Counted from the first letter of the stretch, positions 1 through 7,257 are shown. The stretch is DNA of 12,230 bases from Deltaproteobacteria bacterium (GCA_017861095.1 JAGFXI010000030.1:1-12230); one strand, 5' to 3'. The notes: generated by a model not told the origin, from the sequence alone. A program made the numbers and translations.

Positions 1-373
1 GCAGGACCAAGTAGAGCCAGCGGACCACCCGGTCCACGGCCCCGAGCTTTTCCAGCCACATGATCATCTGGGCGCCGACTTCGAAACCGGCCACGGTACC
101 GACGATCATGATGCAGCCGAGCTTGTAATCCACGTTCCCGAATTTCCCGTGCCGCATGGTGGAGATGAGAGATTTCCCCGCCATGTGGGCAATGTCGGTG
201 CCGATGGCAAAGGCCATGGGAAAGCCGAGGATGTTCAGGCCGGGGGTCACCATCCAGGCGCCGCCCATGCCGAAGAAGCCGCCGATGACGCCCACGCCCA
301 CACCCAGAATGATGAGGCCTGGCCAGAATATTTTCACGCCTGCGATGGGCATGAGGACATATAACCAATCCAT
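1..373 (-). CDS. TauE/SafE (TSUP) family permease, 3' end outside window
   Basis: This is the N-terminal 124 residues of a membrane permease of the sulfite exporter TauE/SafE (TSUP) family, whose members move sulfite, sulfonates or other small anions across the inner membrane. Visible features are a hydrophobic first helix (about residues 15-33), the family's glycine-rich signature GGFFGMGGAWMVTPGL (31-46), a second conserved stretch GTDIAHMAGKS (58-68), and another hydrophobic helix (86-105). Family members are usually 250-400 residues, so more than half lies beyond the left edge. The ATG start is supported by an AAGGAGA ribosome site six bases upstream (380-386). It lies 56 bp downstream of the small membrane protein gene on the same strand, so the two are probably co-transcribed. 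The substrate cannot be told from sequence; sulfite export is only one possibility. Confidence 0.9.
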   Translation of the reverse strand, partial: MDWLYVLMPIAGVKIFWPGLIILGVGVGVIGGFFGMGGAWMVTPGLNILGFPMAFAIGTDIAHMAGKSLISTMRHGKFGNVDYKLGCIMIVGTVAGFEVGAQMIMWLEKLGAVDRVVRWLYLVL

Positions 374-429
374 GCCAACTCTCCTTTCCTCCAGAGGTCC
401 CCGGATAGCCCGTTCCGGATGAAGTCGCC

Positions 430-723
430 TTAGTGTTCCGCCAGCTCGCGAGACTTCAGGTCAATGCCGATATGGGACATGACGACATCAGCCAGCACCC
501 CGAAGATGACGCCCACAACGGGAATGATGACAATGGTCAAAATAGTGAAGTAAACATGGCTTTCGTTGTAGAGGTTCGCCCACCAGGCCATGATTCCCGA
601 AAGCCTTCGTGTATCGGCCACAATGACGATGGGTGCCGCTCCTCCTCCCCCCGCCGCAAGAGCCGTCCCCGTGACCCATAGCGTGGCGACCATCAGCGCC
701 ATCCACCCAAGTAGTCTTTTCAT
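430..723 (-). CDS. small secreted/membrane-anchored protein, probable TauE/SafE operon partner
   Basis: The 97-residue protein has an N-terminal signal-like segment (MKRLLGWMALMVATLWVTG, with an ALA-A cleavage-type site near residue 23). A glycine/alanine-rich linker follows, then a short polar part (VADTRRLSGIMAWWANLYNE, residues 35-54), one strong transmembrane helix (about 58-80) and a polar tail (GIDLKSRELAEH). I do not recognise a named domain. I have an impression that similar short proteins sit beside TSUP permeases in other bacteria, but this is recall, not a search. Its place directly upstream of the permease suggests an accessory subunit or regulator of that transporter. An open frame continues upstream to 924, but AAGGAGG at 730-736, six bases before this ATG, and the signal peptide starting here favour the short form. 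The next in-frame ATG (744) has no comparable ribosome site. Confidence 0.82.
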   Translation of the reverse strand: MKRLLGWMALMVATLWVTGTALAAGGGGAAPIVIVADTRRLSGIMAWWANLYNESHVYFTILTIVIIPVVGVIFGVLADVVMSHIGIDLKSRELAEH

Positions 724-729
724 CTGCCT

Positions 730-736
730 CCTCCTT
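730..736 (-). promoter_or_regulatory. strong ribosome binding site that fixes the small-protein start
   Basis: On the minus strand the sequence reads AAGGAGG, six bases before the ATG at 723. It is a full match to the anti-Shine-Dalgarno core and argues against the longer in-frame starts at 744 and 924. Confidence 0.75.
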
Positions 737-879
737 TCCGACATGAAAGTGTTGCCTTTGAACCGGCGCGGCTGGTGCCGCATGAGTTCTGTTCGCCATC
801 CCCCCGCCCGACCGAAGACCGTCTCAACGGAATGTGTGAATTGTTTCACTTCTGAGCCCGCGTTTTCAGGAGGCTTCAC

Positions 880-906
880 GACTCTGACCGCTCTGCGGCT
901 GGAGTC
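880..906 (-). promoter_or_regulatory. nested hairpin in the leader of the TSUP operon
   Basis: GACTC (880-884) pairs with GAGTC (902-906). Inside it CCGC (888-891) pairs with GCGG (895-898) around a TCT triloop. A wider pair, CGACTCT (879-885) with AGAGTCG (938-944), competes with the outer stem, so two alternative folds are possible. Further into the leader GTGAA and TTCAC (836-840 and 845-849) form a short inverted repeat. All lie between the predicted transcript start (about 957) and the coding start at 723. Whether they regulate anything is inference; they match no riboswitch class I recognise. Confidence 0.35.
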
Positions 907-963
907 CCGCTCGCACCCTTGCATTGTAATCTGAGAAAGAGTCGCTCCAGGTGAGAAAGATTT

Positions 964-992
964 TTTATACGTTAGAATGACTTTAGTGTCAA
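964..992 (-). promoter_or_regulatory. sigma70-type promoter of the small protein-TSUP operon
   Basis: On the minus strand a perfect -35 TTGACA (987-992) is followed after exactly 17 bases by -10 TATAAA (964-969, 5 of 6 consensus). Transcription would start near 957, giving a leader of about 234 nt before the ATG at 723. The interval from 993 to the plus-strand gene at 1105 shows no convincing promoter of its own on the plus strand. Confidence 0.72.
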
Positions 993-1104
993 GCGTTCAT
1001 GCGGACGATCCATCTTCCTCCCCTCGACAGCCGCCCTCCCCTCTGGTACAGTGAAGCGGCTCGCCTGTGCCGCCGTATTCAAGAGGTTTGGTAATCGAAA
1101 CGTC

Positions 1105-2043
1105 ATGACTCCACTCCGGGAAAGCGAGATTGCCCTCGTCAAGGCTGCGACGCGGAATCCTCTCGAGCTAAGAAGTCGAAGGGATTTCCGGGCGGCGCTC
1201 GAGCAGGCCCTTCACCACGTGCTCGTGGCGCTCCACGTGGAGGACCGATTCGGAGCTCTTCGAAGTCAGATCAGCGAGGATCGCTGGTTTCGCGCTCTGG
1301 AGCAGGCGTGGGAACGACTGGAGCCGCCGGCTCGGCTGCAAAGCTGGCAAGAGCTTTTGGACCGCCTGATACGGATCTCCTACGCCAGCAGGCCCTACTG
1401 CCTTCGCTGCGGCGAATGCTGTCGCGGCGGCAGCCCCTCTCTGCATGAGGAAGACAAAGACCTCTGGTCCCAGGGTCTTCTCTCACCGCGGGAGCTCTAC
1501 ACCTTGCGACCGGGCGAACCCGTCCACATGAACGTCGAGGGCCGTCTCGGCTCACTCCCTGAGGAGCTGGTCAAGATCAGGCAACGGCCCGAGATCGGGC
1601 ACTGCATCTTTTATCAAGAAGAGGAGAAGGCCTGCCGCATCTATGAGCACCGGCCCCTTCAGTGTCGCGTCCAGGCATGTTGGGATCCCGGCCCCTTCGA
1701 GGAACTCTGGCGTGCCGGCAAGCTCTCGCGGCGCCACCTGGTCCAGGACGATCAGGAGATGCTGGAGCTGCTCGGTGCCCACGACGAGCGGTGTTCGCCG
1801 GAAAAGCTCGGCGCCGCCGTCGGCGCATGGCACGAGTCCGGCAGCGAGGCTGCCATCCAGCAGATTCTCGACCAGCTCCGGTACGATACCGCCCTGCGAT
1901 CCCTGGTTCAGGAGAGGCTGGGGCTCGGGGAGGACGAGTTGGAGTTCTACTTCGGTCGACCCCTCATCCGTATTGTTCGTGCCTACGGCTTCAGGGTCGA
2001 GCGGGATGGGAACGGCACCTATCGCCTCGTGCGAGATACGTAG
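1105..2043 (+). CDS. YkgJ-family cysteine cluster protein (putative Zn/Fe-chelating)
   Basis: The 312-residue protein carries the cysteine pattern of the YkgJ / CxxCxxCC family, thought to bind zinc or iron. The motif YCLRCGECCRGG holds C99, C102, C105 and C106. It is followed by an isolated Cys (GHCIFY, C167), C177 in ACRIYEHRP, C187 in the typical RPLQCR block, and C192. Family cores are often only 100-150 residues. Here a helical, charged N-terminal stretch of about 95 residues and a C-terminal stretch of about 120 residues flank it, both without a known fold. The biochemical role of the family is not well established. An in-frame GTG at 1051 would add 18 residues, but neither start has a good ribosome site; I prefer the ATG at 1105. 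It diverges from the TSUP operon and converges on the PilZ gene. Confidence 0.85.
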   Translation: MTPLRESEIALVKAATRNPLELRSRRDFRAALEQALHHVLVALHVEDRFGALRSQISEDRWFRALEQAWERLEPPARLQSWQELLDRLIRISYASRPYCLRCGECCRGGSPSLHEEDKDLWSQGLLSPRELYTLRPGEPVHMNVEGRLGSLPEELVKIRQRPEIGHCIFYQEEEKACRIYEHRPLQCRVQACWDPGPFEELWRAGKLSRRHLVQDDQEMLELLGAHDERCSPEKLGAAVGAWHESGSEAAIQQILDQLRYDTALRSLVQERLGLGEDELEFYFGRPLIRIVRAYGFRVERDGNGTYRLVRDT

Positions 2044-2070
2044 ATCGAGGGTACCGGTCGCCGACCACGG

Positions 2071-2086
2071 TCCCGCGTTCGCGGGA
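2071..2086. repeat. short perfect stem-loop between convergent genes
   Basis: TCCCGC (2071-2076) and GCGGGA (2081-2086) form a perfect six-base stem around GTTC. It lies in the 81-bp gap between the convergent YkgJ and PilZ genes, where a terminator would be expected, but no run of T follows on either strand. GCGGGAGCGAC also resembles the GTGGGAGCGGC core of the REP-like repeats near 6930 and 7160, so it may be a decayed copy. Confidence 0.4.
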
Positions 2087-2124
2087 GCGACAGTCAGATT
2101 CCTGTTCTGGACAGAGCCGTTCGA

Positions 2125-2481
2125 TCAGGTCAGTCCCTCGAGGGGGGCCACAAACGCCTGGAGTCTCCCCAGGTCTTCAGGCCGGATCTGGACGAATTCC
2201 AGGCCGGCAAGATGAGGATGTAAGGAGTTTTCGGAGGATCGGCACCAGACAACCCTGGCTTGGGCGAGAATGGCTCCATGCCCGTCCGGGAGCTCGACCT
2301 TGATCTCCACGAGGTCGCCGGGGTGCACGTTCACCTCGGTCATGACCTGGAGCCCTCGTGGGCTGAGATCCCGAACGATGCCCGCGGCCACGGCGCGTTC
2401 ACCGAACACGCTGCCGAGGGTTGTAACCAGAATTCGGTTCGTCTGCCGTCGCTCGTCGATAGGATAAATTCCCTGGCACAT
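2125..2481 (-). CDS. PilZ domain protein (putative c-di-GMP receptor)
   Basis: This is a single-domain protein of 118 residues. It has both hallmarks of the PilZ cyclic-di-GMP-binding fold: an RxxxR motif (RQTNR, residues 12-16) and the D/NxSxxG motif (DLSPRG, residues 38-43). A beta-barrel-like region follows, ending in HLAGLEFVQIRPED. PilZ proteins bind c-di-GMP and relay it to motility, polysaccharide or transcription targets; with no fused output domain, this one probably acts through a partner. The ATG at 2481 is preferred. A GTG nine bases upstream (2490) is possible, and neither has a clear ribosome site. It is transcribed away from the GGDEF gene that starts 128 bp to its right, which suggests the two belong to the same signalling circuit. 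Confidence 0.88.
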   Translation of the reverse strand: MCQGIYPIDERRQTNRILVTTLGSVFGERAVAAGIVRDLSPRGLQVMTEVNVHPGDLVEIKVELPDGHGAILAQARVVWCRSSENSLHPHLAGLEFVQIRPEDLGRLQAFVAPLEGLT

Positions 2482-2609
2482 GGTTTGCACAAACGTCGTA
2501 TCTCGAAAGCCGAGAGCAAGGCACCGGGGGTGTGTTCTCGTTCCGGGCTTATCACGCTGTTCAGCCCGAAATCGCAGGAATTCCCACCAACGCCGAACCC
2601 GGGTAGATC

Positions 2610-5600
2610 GTGACGGTGGCTCCGCGGATCAACCAGATGGAATATAGCGACCTTGTCTATTTCCTGCAACATGTTGGGAAAGACCCATCGCGGTTAATCT
2701 TTGAAGACGAGCTTACCGGCATCTATAACCGGCGCTTCCTCCTCAACTTCTTCCAGCACAAGATTCCGTGGGACACCCTTGATCGCCAGCCCGTCGCTCT
2801 GGTCATGATGGATGTGGATCACTTCAAGAAAGTCAATGACACCCACGGTCATGATGCCGGCGATCAGGTACTCGTCCATGTTGCCGGTCTGCTTAGAGAA
2901 ATAGCCGGAGAGAAGGCCTTGCCCATCCGGTATGCCGGCGATGAATTCATGATCCTCGTGCCCCGGGGTGGCAAGCCCGAGGCCCTAGCAGTCGGGGAAC
3001 AGGTCGTTCGCGTGGTCCACGAGAGGCCCGCTCGCCTGGATGCGGGCGAGGTCGAGGTCCCCGTTACCCTCAGTATCGGCGTCGCCTGCGCCCCTGATGA
3101 CGCGAAGAGCGGCAGAAGCCTGATCCAGCAGGCGGATACCGCCCTTTACTCCGCCAAGAAGGCGGGCCGTGATCAGCTTGCCGACGCCAGCGACGTCTCG
3201 TATCAGGAAGTCTTCGGCAAAGTCGCCCTCTACCACCTCGACAAGGCGGTCATCGCCGGTCGGAGGATGCAGCTCGCTCAGGTTGCGGAGGCCCTGAAGA
3301 AATTTAGCCAGCGGCGGTCCCAGTTCCTTCTCATCGAGGGCGCCGCCGGTATGGGAAAGAGCGAGTTCCTCAAGACCATTCAGCAAAGCCTTACCCAGAT
3401 AAGAATCCGTCAGGTCAAGGTCTCTTGCAGCCAGCAGGAGCTCTTCCGTCCATACTCTCTCACGACGAGCATCCTGATGGCGCTGCTCAAGCAGCGGCAA
3501 GACCAGGGTGTTTCCATCTTCCAGAGCCTGAGCGCGACAGACATATCTCACCTTTCTCACCTACTCCCGCAACTCGGCGGAACGGAGAGGCCGGCGACCG
3601 AGGACGAGAAGGCGCAACGTCAGGGTATCTTCGCCGCCTTGATGAACTTCATGCCCAAGCTCGTCGACTCCCGCCCCCTGATCCTCCTTGTCGACGATCT
3701 CCACCTCAGCGACGAAGCGAGCCTCCTTCTCTTGCGGCGCTTGCTCCTCCACCGCGGACTTCCGCTGTTCATCTGCGCCACTGCAACCGAAACCCAGCCG
3801 GGCAGGGCTGACGGCCAGGCGAATCCCTTGAAGCGATTTTACGCCGTCCACTGTCAGGAACTGGACATCCGCAAGTTAATCCTCCATCCCCTTACGGCCT
3901 CGGATATCCGTGACCATCTTCGGGGCATTTTTCCCCAGGTCGAACTCCCCACGAACTTCGAACGGGAGCTTGAACAGATCACCCAGGGCAATCCCCTCTT
4001 CCTCAGCGAGTTGTTACGCACCCTGGTTCTGGACGAAAAGATCACCCTGGTCGGTCAGCAATGGGTCATCGAACCCCCGGAGCAGGGCTACCTCCCTCGA
4101 TCCCTGGAGGAGATCGTCAAGCGAAAGATCTCCACCCTGGATGATGAGAGCAAGAAACTCCTAGATCACGCCTCTATCCTCGGCGATAGCGTGTCCCTGA
4201 GCGTACTTGCCGGGAGTTCCGAGGAGCGAGAGGCCAAGATTCTTGCCTTCATCGATCAGGCGGTGGCGCAAGGCCTAATCAGCGTCGATTTCCAACTGAA
4301 CGACGAGACCATTCATTTTCTCGGGCGGCGGGTCCAGGAAATCGTCTACGGGGCGATCCAGCATGAGGTGAGGCAAGAGCTCCACGAGCGCATTGGTACC
4401 TACCAGGAGGGTCTCTATGATCGACGGCTCCTGCCGTCGGCGGCGACCCTCGCCTACCACTTCACGCGATCGGCGAACCAGGAAAAGGCTGACATCTACG
4501 AGCAGACCCAGGCGGACTACAATCGAATCGTCTTCGATCCCGAGGAGGCCGCCCACTACACGGGAGAGCCGCCCCGTGACAAGAGTCCAGCGGAGCTCCC
4601 CTTCGATCCAGCCAGTCTGGTTCACATCCCCACCGTGCTCCGCTCCCTGCTCCTCGCGGTGCGGAACACCAAGCTTTATCCCCCTGGGAGCAAGGCTATC
4701 AGGGTTGCCAACGAGCAAGCCAGGGAAGGGATCGACAAGTTCCTGGAGAAGAATGAAACCCTCACCATCTTTCACATCAAGCAGGCGCTCCTCGTCAACG
4801 GCCAGAGGATCGATACAGGCGATTTCCGGTTCTTCGCCGAATCCTTCATCAAGTTCCTGACCCGCCTCGATCTCCAGGGGCTCGCCTTCAAGAAGGGGCT
4901 CCCCCAGGAAGAGCTGAGCCTCCTCCTGGATTACTGGGGTCGACTGAAGGGGGAAAAGATCGACCAGCGCTTCTGGCAGCGGTTCTCCGAGGAGAAGGGC
5001 CTCAGCCACATTGAACTGAGCCAGATCCATTATGCGGTCGTGGCGGAGCCGGTGGAAGCGCCGCCGCAAGGCGAAGGGGAAGCCGAGGCGAAACCCGATT
5101 CCGCGGCGGAGATGGCTTCCCGTCTTGCAGCCGCCGGGCAACCGCTGAGCAAGGAACAAGCGGCCCACCTGCCCGCCCTTTTCCGCGCCCTCCTCACCGC
5201 AGGCCGGAGCGTCAAGCTCTATCCCGTGACCAGTAAGGCGGTCGGCACCGCCCTCCAGCAGCTCATGGAGACTTTGCGTCGCCTCGTCGGCCCAGAGTCG
5301 GCGCTGACGATCGCGCGGGCCGGCAACTCGCTCCTGGTAAACGGTCAGAAGGTGGAATTCTCCGAACTCGAGACCCTGACCCAGGCCTTTCTGGGGTTCC
5401 TTGATTCTCTGGCCCTGACCAGCATCACCTTCCTCGGCACGATCTCGGCCACCGAGCTCCGGGCCTTCTTCAGCGCTTTCAGCCAACTTCCTCCGGTCGG
5501 CATGGACGCCAACTTCTGGATGCGCCTGGCCCAGGAGCAGCGTATCTCAAGCATCCTCTTCGACCGACGTCTCTATGAGGCCAGGGTCGCCAGTACCGTT

Positions 5601-6899
5601 CTGACGGCGAGTCCTCAGCAGGCTGGATTGGTGGCGCTTCAGGTGGCCCAACAACCGGAGCAGGCCCCGCCGGCCGCCGAGGAGGATCTCGACTCCCTCC
5701 TGGCCCAGATGCCCATGCGCCTGAGCGACCTCCTGCTCAAGGGGGACGAAGGGCGAGTGAAGCAGATTATCGGCCGTCTGGTCCAGCGCTTTCTGGGCGC
5801 CTCGGTGCAGAACCGTCAAGAGGTGGTGAACCGTTTCCAGGATCTGGTGAAAGGACTGAATCGAGGATTGCTGAGCCAGCTGGCAAAGCTTTTAGCCGAG
5901 CCTCTCCTTCTCCTTTTTTCCAAAGAGCAGGATCCCGTCGTCGTCAGGGACCTGGCCACCCTGCTCCACCAGCTCAGCACCATCCTCATTCAGTTCCTCG
6001 AGTACCCGACCGCGAGCCGGATTCTCCTCCACCTCCACCGGAGACACCGGCTGCTTGCCGAGAGAAGCACCGAGCAGGCTGCTTCACTCGCCAAGGTGAT
6101 TGCCAAGCCACTGCCGCCGGAAACGCAGCAACTCCTCCGTGAGGACTTTCGCTCCGGAGATCCCCGCCGACACCAGCACGCCGCTCAGCTCCTCGGCAGC
6201 CTCGATCAGGTGAGCTGGCCGCTCCTCATCGACATCGTCAAGCACGAGCAGGATCTCAGGGTGAGGCAGACGGCCGCCAGCCTCCTGGCGGAGCACGGCG
6301 AGGAGCCGGCAAGGCTCCTTAAGAAAGAGCTGCTCCTTCGGGCCACTTCCCAGGAGCGCCTCCGCATCCTCGAGGTTATCGACAACGTGACGCGCGAGGT
6401 GGCAACAGAGCTCGCCTTCGCCCTGGCCGACGAGCAGCCGGAAGTGCGCCAGGCCGCCTTGCAGCTCGCGGAGCGCTTGGCCGGCGATCAGGTGGAGCGA
6501 GTCCTCCTGGAGCAGGCTGAGAGCGCCCAGGCAGAGGTGGCCATCGGGGCGCTCAGGAGCCTCCGGAAGTTCAAGCCGCAAGCGGCCCTGCCACGGATCA
6601 TCGCGACCCTGAACTCCGGCAAGGATCCGCAACGCCTCGTCGCCTGCTGCCAGATCCTCGGAGACATAGGTGCTCCTGCAGGGATCGAACCCTTGGCCAA
6701 CCTGCTGACGTCGAAGGGGTTCTTGTTTTGGCGCAAGAGGCAACGCCCGGATGTGCGTGCCAGCGCTGCCTTTGCCCTGTCGCAGATCGTTCATCCAGCT
6801 GTCGCGGGGATCCTCGCTCGCTACCAAGAGGATCCAGACCCTCGGGTGCGAGAGGCGGCCCGCACCGTCCGTCCTTCCGCCTCTCCCCCTCCCGCCTGA
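2610..6899 (+). CDS. GGDEF - STAND ATPase - tandem novel domain - HEAT repeat protein
   Basis: This is a 1429-residue multidomain signalling protein with no predicted membrane segment. Residues 33-190 form a GGDEF domain (DELTGIYNRR, MMDVDHFKKVND, RYAGDEF, then SIGVA and ADTALYSAKKAGRD); GGDEF domains make cyclic-di-GMP from two GTP. The signature is AGDEF, and the upstream RxxD inhibitory site is absent (GEKA at 100-103). Residues about 236-620 are a STAND/AAA-type ATPase with Walker A GAAGMGKS (244-251), Walker B LILLVDDLHLSD (357-368) and the TQGNPLFLSELLRTL block typical of this class. Residues 671-810 and 853-990 are two copies of one domain (KLYP...LLVNGQ). Residues about 1110-1415 are HEAT-like repeats (DLRVRQTAASLLAEHG, QPEVRQAALQLAERL, DPRVREAARTV). 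The start is an unsupported GTG; an ATG at 2637 is an alternative. Cyclase activity is likely but unproven; the ATPase and HEAT parts suggest protein-partner sensing. Confidence 0.92.
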   Translation: MTVAPRINQMEYSDLVYFLQHVGKDPSRLIFEDELTGIYNRRFLLNFFQHKIPWDTLDRQPVALVMMDVDHFKKVNDTHGHDAGDQVLVHVAGLLREIAGEKALPIRYAGDEFMILVPRGGKPEALAVGEQVVRVVHERPARLDAGEVEVPVTLSIGVACAPDDAKSGRSLIQQADTALYSAKKAGRDQLADASDVSYQEVFGKVALYHLDKAVIAGRRMQLAQVAEALKKFSQRRSQFLLIEGAAGMGKSEFLKTIQQSLTQIRIRQVKVSCSQQELFRPYSLTTSILMALLKQRQDQGVSIFQSLSATDISHLSHLLPQLGGTERPATEDEKAQRQGIFAALMNFMPKLVDSRPLILLVDDLHLSDEASLLLLRRLLLHRGLPLFICATATETQPGRADGQANPLKRFYAVHCQELDIRKLILHPLTASDIRDHLRGIFPQVELPTNFERELEQITQGNPLFLSELLRTLVLDEKITLVGQQWVIEPPEQGYLPRSLEEIVKRKISTLDDESKKLLDHASILGDSVSLSVLAGSSEEREAKILAFIDQAVAQGLISVDFQLNDETIHFLGRRVQEIVYGAIQHEVRQELHERIGTYQEGLYDRRLLPSAATLAYHFTRSANQEKADIYEQTQADYNRIVFDPEEAAHYTGEPPRDKSPAELPFDPASLVHIPTVLRSLLLAVRNTKLYPPGSKAIRVANEQAREGIDKFLEKNETLTIFHIKQALLVNGQRIDTGDFRFFAESFIKFLTRLDLQGLAFKKGLPQEELSLLLDYWGRLKGEKIDQRFWQRFSEEKGLSHIELSQIHYAVVAEPVEAPPQGEGEAEAKPDSAAEMASRLAAAGQPLSKEQAAHLPALFRALLTAGRSVKLYPVTSKAVGTALQQLMETLRRLVGPESALTIARAGNSLLVNGQKVEFSELETLTQAFLGFLDSLALTSITFLGTISATELRAFFSAFSQLPPVGMDANFWMRLAQEQRISSILFDRRLYEARVASTVLTASPQQAGLVALQVAQQPEQAPPAAEEDLDSLLAQMPMRLSDLLLKGDEGRVKQIIGRLVQRFLGASVQNRQEVVNRFQDLVKGLNRGLLSQLAKLLAEPLLLLFSKEQDPVVVRDLATLLHQLSTILIQFLEYPTASRILLHLHRRHRLLAERSTEQAASLAKVIAKPLPPETQQLLREDFRSGDPRRHQHAAQLLGSLDQVSWPLLIDIVKHEQDLRVRQTAASLLAEHGEEPARLLKKELLLRATSQERLRILEVIDNVTREVATELAFALADEQPEVRQAALQLAERLAGDQVERVLLEQAESAQAEVAIGALRSLRKFKPQAALPRIIATLNSGKDPQRLVACCQILGDIGAPAGIEPLANLLTSKGFLFWRKRQRPDVRASAAFALSQIVHPAVAGILARYQEDPDPRVREAARTVRPSASPPPA

Positions 6900-6917
6900 A
6901 AGAACGCAGGGGCTGAG

Positions 6918-6947
6918 CCGATCACGGGTGAAAGCTGCTCCCACACA
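6918..6947 (-). repeat. REP-like palindromic repeat, copy 1 (degenerate)
   Basis: On the minus strand this reads TGTGTGGGAGCAGCTTTCAC followed by CCGTGATCGG. It aligns with copy 2 at 7147-7176, matching at 21 of 30 positions by eye, and the GGGAGC core is shared. The internal stem is imperfect. Elements with a GTGGGAGCGGCTT core are known as REP/BIME sequences in gammaproteobacteria; assignment to that class here is by resemblance. Confidence 0.5.
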
Positions 6948-7146
6948 AACCCGGCTGGCGCCGCAAGCAGGGTTATCTGCGAAACAAAGCGCATCCGGAG
7001 CCACTACCTTCCTGTCAATATAAGGCAGGCGTCCCGGACTTTGTGAGCCACCCCGCTACAAGGCAGGGCCTCACTCTTTACTATCAATGACGCGATCAGG
7101 CCTCGGCGTGACGTCTCTACCGAATAGACCCTCCTGCCGTAGCTCA

Positions 7147-7176
7147 CTCATCGCGGCTGGAAGCCGCTCCCACGGC
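7147..7176 (-). repeat. REP-like palindromic repeat, copy 2
   Basis: On the minus strand the core is GTGGGAGCGGCTTCCAGCCG followed by CGATGAG. It contains a perfect six-base stem, GCGGCT (7153-7158) with AGCCGC (7162-7167), and a three-base loop. It lies in the same gap and orientation as copy 1. Two more partial matches to the core occur at 2081-2090 and 8232-8244. Confidence 0.55.
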
Positions 7177-7257
7177 GTTCCTCCTCATAGAGCCTAAACT
7201 CGGAGAGCTGGAAGGCCGTATCCCCGGTCGCAGCAGGTGGTTCGCATATAATGCGGG

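Larger units (their letters stand above)
6900..7257. other. non-coding spacer with REP-like repeats
   Basis: This 358-bp gap lies between the 3' ends of the convergent GGDEF and CDP-alcohol phosphatidyltransferase genes. I see no tRNA, no credible coding frame and no T-tailed terminator. It holds two REP-like elements (entered separately). It also holds a short palindrome CGCAT-ATA-ATGCG just after the stop codon of the minus-strand gene (about 7243-7256), which may help end that transcript. Confidence 0.6.

Noticed and set aside
724..924. Longer start of the small membrane protein (67 extra residues)
   Set aside because: The extra residues are arginine-rich and unlike a signal peptide. The ATG at 723 has AAGGAGG at ideal spacing and starts a proper signal sequence.
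2071..2086. Intrinsic terminator for the YkgJ or PilZ gene
   Set aside because: The stem is perfect, but no T run follows on either strand, so I list it only as a stem-loop.
4275..5486. 403-residue minus-strand open frame opposite the GGDEF protein
   Set aside because: It is a shadow frame of a GC-rich gene: low complexity, rich in E, G, L and R, no recognisable motifs, and fully opposite well-supported domains.
6084..7004. 306-residue minus-strand open frame overlapping the HEAT repeats
   Set aside because: It is antisense to the HEAT-like repeats, lacks motifs, and its composition mirrors the plus-strand codons.
6900..7257. CRISPR array or attachment site in the long gap
   Set aside because: There are only two imperfect repeat copies with no regular spacing, and no integrase or Cas genes are nearby.
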